A DNA stretch of 10,327 nucleotides. Origin: an uncultured Veillonella sp. (GTDB lineage: Bacteria; Bacillota; Negativicutes; Veillonellales; Veillonellaceae). Position numbers and translations under genes: made by a program. Positions 5,681 through 10,327 of the stretch are shown one piece after another (the stretch's first letter is position 1; the number at the start of each line of letters is the position of its first letter). The notes beneath the pieces are model-generated. The model did not search any database. It was not told the DNA's origin and saw only the letters and a list, made by a program, of their open reading frames with translations. Location of the stretch: the NCBI GenBank assembly GCA_900766125.1, contig CAAFUD010000237.1, positions 1 to 10,327 on the forward strand. Reading direction: 5' to 3'.

Positions 5681-8531
5681 CTGTAACGGATTGAGCCATA
5701 TCAAATACAGAGCGTTGGCATGTAAACAACCAGATTTGTTGGTTTTTGCCTATTTCTGCTAATAATTCTAACGCACTACGTTGACGGTTTTCATCAAAGC
5801 GCACGAGAATATCGTCTAGGATAATTGGCAAGGATTCAACTTGGTAAGAGAATACCTTAGCTAATGCTAGGCGCAATGCCAAGTATACTTGGTCGGCTAA
5901 GCCACTAGACCAGAACTTAAGTTCTAAGCGTTCTCCATTGCCACTAACCAGTGCTACACCTTCGTTGATCCCGAGGATATCAAAGGTATAAATACCGCCA
6001 GTCAAACGTTCTATATAAGAAGATGCAAGCTCTAACATATGAGGCTGTTTTTCTTGCTCATAAGACTGTTGAGCCTTATCCATGCAGTAGCTCATCAACA
6101 CTTGAGTAGCCCAATCTTCGAGAGCAGATTCTAATTCATTTTGCAACGCTTCCCGTTCTTGAAGCATTTGGTGTTGCTCTTGGTCAGAACCTAGGGCACG
6201 CATAGATTCTACAATTTGACCACGACGTTCATACAAGATAGCCAACTTATCTTCAATAGAAGCTATTTCTCGTTCAGAATGAGCTAACTCATCTAACCAA
6301 TTATCCTTATTGCCTTCACGCAAGCGGCGATAGAATAAATCTTTATTCTCCGCATCAGGAGCTAATAAATCTAACTGTACCTGACTTTGCTTGTAAATGG
6401 TTTGCCATTGCTTGTATTGGTCTTCATCGATAAGATGTTGACGATACTCATTAGAGCTTTCCATGCCAGCCTTGTGCAATAGCTCTTGTTGACGAAGTAG
6501 CAATTCTTTTTCTTTGCGGTGCCAATTATCGTATTCATTGCGGAAGCTTTTACGTTGTGCTTCCTTTTGTTCCCATACAATTTTATTTTGTTGGAAGTTT
6601 TTGTATTGGTTATAAATACGTTTCAACTCTGTAGGAGATACAGGAGCCTCAACACCAAGGTTATACCACAAGGTCATTGCTTGGTCTTCGATAACGCGTA
6701 AGCCTTCTTTGTGTTCTGCTAAGCGCTTTTCATAACCTTCAATAGTACGTAACTGTTCATGGTACTGATCGTACTCTTGTTTGAGACCAAAGAAATCATC
6801 TTCGTTAAGGCTCTTCGCCGCACCTTGAGGCAACCAATTCTGCCAAGCTACAAGGGCTTCATCATAAATAGCTTGCAACGTATGACCTTCTTGAATCCAC
6901 CGATCAAGATGCGCTGCACCCTCTATGGATGGAATTGGGCTCACCACAGGTGTTGCGGCCTTAACCAACGCCTCTAGCTGATGTTCTACATCAGATTTAC
7001 GAGAGGACAAGATTTGTAACTCATAGTTCAGTTTAGATACATCAGAATTACCATTATGGCGTTTCCATGTTGCATACCAGAACAATGCCATCGATAGGAT
7101 TAACAATATAAAGCCACCGATTGTATATAGGACGGACTCTAATACTAAGAGGCCTGCCAATACAAGTAATACGCCGATCACGGTCGCTACGCCGCTAATG
7201 CGTTGTAACCATTTCGGCAAATTACTCGGTTGTGCATCGGGACCATAGCTATCTCGTTTTTCCGTAACTCGATCTATATCCATCAAGATAAGTTCTAATT
7301 CACGTTCAAGATGCTCTTTTTTTGCCAAATCCGCTTCACTGTAATTTGGCAAGGATGCTCCATCAAGGTTAGCTGCTGGCAAATCATCAGATGCCTCAGC
7401 AGGCTTACGATCTTGCCAATGCAATAATTGGTCTTTAGCAGTGCGCAAGCGACTTGCTAAGCGCTCACCTTCAAACCAATTCACATCTTCAGCCATCGGT
7501 TCATCATCACGCCATGCAGAATGCATAGAACGAGAGAATTCTAGTTGCTCCCGTACCTTGAAGATGTACGCATCTCCTTCTTCACACTCACGGCGCAATT
7601 GTTCCCATTTAGCACCTTGTTGGATGAGGTCTTCAATATCTTGACCATAGGTGCCAAACGGACTATCAGGACTAAAGTTAGCCGGCATTAGGGCCGCTTC
7701 CTTCTCCTGCCACAGCTGCATATTGTCTCGAGCTCGTTTGATTTCCTCATCGATGCGAAGGAACTCATCACGACTCAAGGCAAGCTCGCTATTGTACTGT
7801 TGCATATGCATACGCGCTTCTTCGCTACGGCGATACGTATCCCATGCGCGCAATACAACGTCTATACCATCGCGGTATTCCTTCCACTCTTGCAACTGAC
7901 CTTGTAATTCTGCCTCAGTCTGTTCCGTGCTGTGAAAGGCTTTTTGCAATTCTACATATTGCGTTTCATGCTCGGCTAAATGGCTTAACTTTTGACGATT
8001 TTCTTTAAGCTCATCCATCAACACATTGATGCGGCGTTTACCATTGGAGGAAGCTACTAATAGATCCGTAGCGCCTTTTTCCACATCTTTTACGACAGAG
8101 CCTAAATGCTCGCCCCCTTCAGCACCGAAGAAGCGAGACCGAACCTCTACCTCTTGCAGAACATCGAGGCCTTGTAAATCATCAAGGGTCAATGCAAAAA
8201 TGCGGTTATATGTTTTTTTATCAATACCATGCCACCAATGTTGAGCTGGCTCCTCATGAATGGCTGGATGTCCAGGACTGTAAAAGTCTAGTTGTTTACC
8301 CTTACGACCAATGTAGTAGCTTTCACCATTACGCTCTACATCAAGGGCACCCGTTATAGGCCCATAAGCCTTATGCGTACCACCGAATAGAAGTGTGCGC
8401 ATCCCTTCAAGCAAAGAGGTTTTGCCACTTTCATTAGGGCCATACATGAGCTGAACACCATGATTCCCCGTAGTGAAAGACCAGTCGCGATACGGGCCAA
8501 ATTCATCAAATCGTATGCGTTTAATGTTCAT
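5649..8531 (-). CDS. yhaN: YhaN-like SMC/Rad50-type ATPase with central membrane helices (partner of the upstream nuclease)
   Basis: Large AAA/ABC-type ATPase of the SbcC/Rad50/RecF class. The N-terminus has the Walker A GPNESGKT (31-38) after the family-typical IKRIRFDEFGPY. The C-terminus has the ABC signature-like FWSSGLADQVYLALRLALA (873-891), Walker B LPIILDDILVRFDENR (901-916) and a switch segment WLFTCQRS (934-941). Between them lie long charged, Glu/Gln/Lys/Arg-rich coiled-coil stretches (about 165-425 and 495-830). These are interrupted by two adjacent hydrophobic helices (about 443-465 and 467-487), followed by basic residues, which points to membrane attachment at the middle of the coil. 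No CxxC zinc hook is present. The 960-aa length is close to B. subtilis YhaN as I recall it. The start ATG at 8531 has GGGGG about 6 nt upstream and lies inside the end of the nuclease gene, so the two are translationally coupled. The symbol is by similarity of architecture. Confidence 0.85.
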   Translation of the reverse strand: MNIKRIRFDEFGPYRDWSFTTGNHGVQLMYGPNESGKTSLLEGMRTLLFGGTHKAYGPITGALDVERNGESYYIGRKGKQLDFYSPGHPAIHEEPAQHWWHGIDKKTYNRIFALTLDDLQGLDVLQEVEVRSRFFGAEGGEHLGSVVKDVEKGATDLLVASSNGKRRINVLMDELKENRQKLSHLAEHETQYVELQKAFHSTEQTEAELQGQLQEWKEYRDGIDVVLRAWDTYRRSEEARMHMQQYNSELALSRDEFLRIDEEIKRARDNMQLWQEKEAALMPANFSPDSPFGTYGQDIEDLIQQGAKWEQLRRECEEGDAYIFKVREQLEFSRSMHSAWRDDEPMAEDVNWFEGERLASRLRTAKDQLLHWQDRKPAEASDDLPAANLDGASLPNYSEADLAKKEHLERELELILMDIDRVTEKRDSYGPDAQPSNLPKWLQRISGVATVIGVLLVLAGLLVLESVLYTIGGFILLILSMALFWYATWKRHNGNSDVSKLNYELQILSSRKSDVEHQLEALVKAATPVVSPIPSIEGAAHLDRWIQEGHTLQAIYDEALVAWQNWLPQGAAKSLNEDDFFGLKQEYDQYHEQLRTIEGYEKRLAEHKEGLRVIEDQAMTLWYNLGVEAPVSPTELKRIYNQYKNFQQNKIVWEQKEAQRKSFRNEYDNWHRKEKELLLRQQELLHKAGMESSNEYRQHLIDEDQYKQWQTIYKQSQVQLDLLAPDAENKDLFYRRLREGNKDNWLDELAHSEREIASIEDKLAILYERRGQIVESMRALGSDQEQHQMLQEREALQNELESALEDWATQVLMSYCMDKAQQSYEQEKQPHMLELASSYIERLTGGIYTFDILGINEGVALVSGNGERLELKFWSSGLADQVYLALRLALAKVFSYQVESLPIILDDILVRFDENRQRSALELLAEIGKNQQIWLFTCQRSVFDMAQSVTGIDCHRLSRN

Positions 8532-9792
8532 CGTTAGCCCCCATCAATACAGTAACACCTTCAATTTCACAGCGCTTCAAGGCGCGAAGCAATAATTCAT
8601 CACTCAACAAATCGGCATATACACCTAAGCGCTTAAACTCAGGTCTGTCTGCCAAAATTTGACGTGCTGTCTGTACCGCATTGCCATCAACCATATCATC
8701 ATAGGAGCGTAAATAGTCGCCTACTACATCGGATAACAATCTACGTTCAGCCAAATTAATGCTAGGTCGCGTATTACACATCACGCGGTACGGCATAACA
8801 AATATAGACTTGCTTTTCTCTTCACTTTGGGACTCTTGCAACCATAATTTGCGCACACCTTCTTGTGTACATAAACGATGCAATGGACCTGTACCTACGA
8901 GAACGATGGAAAGCAAGATATTTTTCTTATGTTGCTTACGGAGATTCTCTTTTTTATGGCGTAAAATTTCTAAGAATTCTGCTTCAGTTTTCATGCCTGC
9001 AATATCAATTTTGATTTCTTCAAAACGGATTGCACTTGTTTCAATGAAACGAGGTTCACAATGACCATTATGAGATACAGAGACGAGATAGCACCCCTTA
9101 GGGCCTATTTCCTTGCGGTGTAAACCTTGAGGATTACCGGAATAAACAACAAGAGGTTCCTCGCTAAGAACTTGAGATTTGTGAATATGTCCTAACGCCC
9201 AATAATCCATAGCCGCCTCTGCAAGATCAGTTAAACTGCACGGGCCGGTCACATTATGGTTTTCAGAGCCTGCACTAGAACCTACCGTCCCGTGCATGAC
9301 AGCCAAAGAAAACTCATCTCGTTCAAAGGCGCGGTATTGGCGCGCATAATTGTCGCTTTCATTACCATGGCCACAGCTAATGCCGTAAACGCCACCAATT
9401 TCTATATTGTTAACAATTAATGGGAAACGTTGTACTTGTTCACTAGAGAATACATGCACATTATCAGGCATCTGCAATTGAGCCTTCCAGCTTTCAGCAG
9501 GGTCATGATTACCTTGCACCATATATACTGCAATGCGATGTTCTGCCAAACGATACATGGCGCGCACAAATCGCACCTGTGCCTCTAAATTATGATCTTC
9601 GCTATTATAAATATCACCGGCTATGACAACAGCATGAACATGCTCATCAATAGCAGTATCAATAATTGTATCAAAGGCTACATAGGTAGCTTCGCTCACG
9701 GCACGATCAACGGCGCGGCTAATACCTGTAGCATATTGAAAGGGTGCCCCTAAATGCAGGTCACCACAGTGTATAAATCGAAATGGCTGCAT
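8521..9792 (-). CDS. yhaO: YhaO-like DNA repair exonuclease (SbcD/Mre11-type metallophosphoesterase)
   Basis: Calcineurin-like phosphoesterase of the SbcD/Mre11 group, expected to cut DNA ends with a two-metal centre under control of the adjacent ATPase. All metal motifs are present in order: IHCGDLHLG (Asp11, His13), VIAGDIY (Asp60), VQGNHDP (Asn95, His96), VMHGTVG (His167) and ALGHIHKSQV (His201, His203), followed by the usual VVYSGNPQGLHRKE segment. The 423-aa length includes a C-terminal part (about 260-423) that is less conserved and probably contacts DNA or the ATPase. Start ATG at 9792 has AAGGAG 9 nt upstream. Its stop lies 11 nt inside the downstream yhaN-like ORF, so the pair forms a two-gene operon. 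The symbol follows the pairing with a YhaN-like protein; sbcD is the alternative name in many annotations. Confidence 0.88.
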   Translation of the reverse strand: MQPFRFIHCGDLHLGAPFQYATGISRAVDRAVSEATYVAFDTIIDTAIDEHVHAVVIAGDIYNSEDHNLEAQVRFVRAMYRLAEHRIAVYMVQGNHDPAESWKAQLQMPDNVHVFSSEQVQRFPLIVNNIEIGGVYGISCGHGNESDNYARQYRAFERDEFSLAVMHGTVGSSAGSENHNVTGPCSLTDLAEAAMDYWALGHIHKSQVLSEEPLVVYSGNPQGLHRKEIGPKGCYLVSVSHNGHCEPRFIETSAIRFEEIKIDIAGMKTEAEFLEILRHKKENLRKQHKKNILLSIVLVGTGPLHRLCTQEGVRKLWLQESQSEEKSKSIFVMPYRVMCNTRPSINLAERRLLSDVVGDYLRSYDDMVDGNAVQTARQILADRPEFKRLGVYADLLSDELLLRALKRCEIEGVTVLMGANDEH

Positions 9793-9821
9793 CTATATCC
9801 ACTCCTTGTATTAGTACTTTT

Positions 9822-9827
9822 ATTATA
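9822..9827 (-). promoter_or_regulatory. -10 box of the yhaO-like operon
   Basis: On the minus strand a perfect TATAAT lies 30-35 nt before the ATG at 9792, placing a start site near 9815 and a short leader. A TTGTAA lies only 14 nt upstream of the -10, too close for a standard -35, so the -35 is unclear. The surrounding DNA is very AT-rich, which lowers the weight of any single hexamer. Confidence 0.45.
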
Positions 9828-9912
9828 GTTATATATAGTAATTACAATATTTTATTATACTACAAAACCGTAAAGATTACTTAAAAATAACTATCAATCA
9901 ATCTATCAAAAT

Positions 9913-9933
9913 AGATACTAAAATATAGTATCT
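9913..9933. repeat. Small AT-rich inverted repeat in the divergent intergenic region
   Basis: AGATACTA (9913-9920) and TAGTATCT (9926-9933) are perfect 8-bp arms around AAATA. The site lies between the divergent yhaO-like and bioB promoters, about 120 nt upstream of the yhaO-like start codon. No T tract follows, so it is not an intrinsic terminator. It may be an operator for either side, or chance in AT-rich DNA. The rest of 9840-9995 shows nothing I can name. Confidence 0.35.
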
Positions 9934-9998
9934 CCCATTAGATTTAAACTATACGCCTTACCTGTATTCAAAATGGTCTAAAACCTACTGCCGCATTT

Positions 9999-10029
9999 TT
10001 GTTAACTCAAAAATACATTAAGTTGACAA
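9999..10029. promoter_or_regulatory. BirA-type biotin operator 1, overlapping the bioB -35
   Basis: TTGTTAAC (9999-10006), 15-nt spacer, GTTGACAA (10022-10029). This matches the known Gram-positive BirA operator form TTGTTAAC-N14-16-GTTAACAA with one substitution in the right arm. That right arm contains the promoter -35 TTGACA, so binding of biotinyl-AMP-loaded BirA would block RNA polymerase directly. The substitution may be the compromise that lets one sequence serve both as operator arm and as -35 box. Confidence 0.8.
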
Positions 10030-10051
10030 TTTATACACGAACGTTTACAAT
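10023..10051 (+). promoter_or_regulatory. Sigma-A promoter of bioB
   Basis: A consensus -35 TTGACA (10023-10028), an exact 17-nt spacer and a -10 TACAAT (10046-10051) with one mismatch predict transcription starting near 10058. It sits between the two operator pairs. Confidence 0.85.
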
Positions 10052-10055
10052 CAAA

Positions 10056-10089
10056 TTGTCAATATTTTATATTTTTATTAAGTTAACAA
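10056..10089. promoter_or_regulatory. Second BirA-type operator, between bioB start site and RBS
   Basis: TTGTCAAT (10056-10063), 18-nt spacer, GTTAACAA (10082-10089). The right arm is the exact inverse of the left arm of operator 1, and the left arm is a 7/8 inverse of operator 1's right arm, so the four half-sites are arranged symmetrically about the promoter -10 region. The right arm ends just before the ribosome binding site TAGGAGG (10091-10097). The spacer is wider than usual, so this site may be weaker than operator 1 or act through half-sites. Confidence 0.6.
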
Positions 10090-10102
10090 TTAGGAGGCTA
10101 TT

Positions 10103-10327
10103 ATGGCTTTGCCTACAGATCAACAACCATCCCAGGTGGGAACATACGAAAAAATTCTTACCATAGCTAATCGTATTATGCATGGTGGTGAAATTACTAA
10201 AGAAGAAGCAATCGAGTTAATTCATACATCTGATGATGATACGATGATTCTACTTGCTATGGCCGATAAAATTCGCCAGCATTTCAATGACAACTCCGTG
10301 GATGTATGCGCCATTGTAAATGCACGA
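10103..10327 (+). CDS. bioB: Biotin synthase BioB, N-terminal 75 residues (3' end outside window)
   Basis: Radical SAM enzyme that inserts sulfur into dethiobiotin to form biotin. Only the N-terminal cap is visible: an initial polar stretch, a helical segment with GGEITKEEAIELIHTSDDD (about 28-46), and the start of the family signature VDVCAIVNAR (66-75). In other BioB proteins this leads straight into the CxxxCxxC iron-sulfur motif, which here would fall just beyond the window end, so the cluster cysteines cannot be checked. Start ATG is well placed 5 nt after the TAGGAGG ribosome binding site. It is divergent from the yhaO-like gene. The upstream BirA-type operators independently support a biotin function. 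Confidence 0.88.
   Translation, partial: MALPTDQQPSQVGTYEKILTIANRIMHGGEITKEEAIELIHTSDDDTMILLAMADKIRQHFNDNSVDVCAIVNAR

Overview
The window looks like the chromosome of a Firmicute, most likely Veillonella or a close Negativicutes relative. This is judged from family resemblance of the proteins, AT-leaning base use, AGGAG/GGGG ribosome binding sites with frequent GTG and TTG starts, and the Firmicutes-type heme pathway. The genus call is from memory of such proteins and was not searched.

Layout. (1) Positions 1-658 (+) hold the C-terminal half of a NarK/NNP-type nitrate/nitrite transporter. (2) Positions 659-965 are a convergent intergenic region that is unusually structured: two ~60-bp imperfect inverted repeats (654-715 and 859-916) flank a long imperfect hairpin (736-818), followed by the hemQ terminator. 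(3) Positions 966-5485 (-) are a four-gene heme cluster, transcribed hemE > hemH > hemY > hemQ. The first three genes are tightly packed (4-nt gap, then a 4-nt GTGA overlap), and hemQ follows after a strong hairpin. (4) Positions 5486-5648 are the hemE leader, with a palindrome and a terminator-like hairpin. (5) Positions 5649-9792 (-) encode a YhaO-like metallophosphoesterase nuclease followed by a 960-aa YhaN-like, SMC/Rad50-type ATPase with two central membrane helices; the two genes overlap by 11 nt. (6) Positions 9793-10102 are a divergent control region with the yhaO-like -10 box on one side and, on the other, a near-consensus sigma-A promoter embedded in two BirA-type operators. (7) From 10103 (+) the window holds the start of bioB (biotin synthase), cut by the window end.

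How the genes work together. HemE, HemH (CpfC), HemY (CgoX) and HemQ (ChdC) are the last steps of the coproporphyrin-dependent heme route: uroporphyrinogen III > coproporphyrinogen III > coproporphyrin III > coproheme > heme b. A nitrate transporter next door is compatible with heme supply for a b-type-cytochrome nitrate reductase, but that is inference. The nuclease/ATPase pair is a DNA-end-processing module of the SbcCD/Rad50-Mre11 type. bioB appears to be controlled by biotin through BirA.

Most of the window is ordinary housekeeping content. The points worth a second look are the inverted-repeat/hairpin element beside narK, a ferrochelatase whose usual metal-ligand His is Phe, a HemY with two large low-complexity insertions, the double BirA operator, and a small tandem duplication of the end of the yhaN-like gene. 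I see no CRISPR array, tRNA, rRNA, transposase or phage gene.
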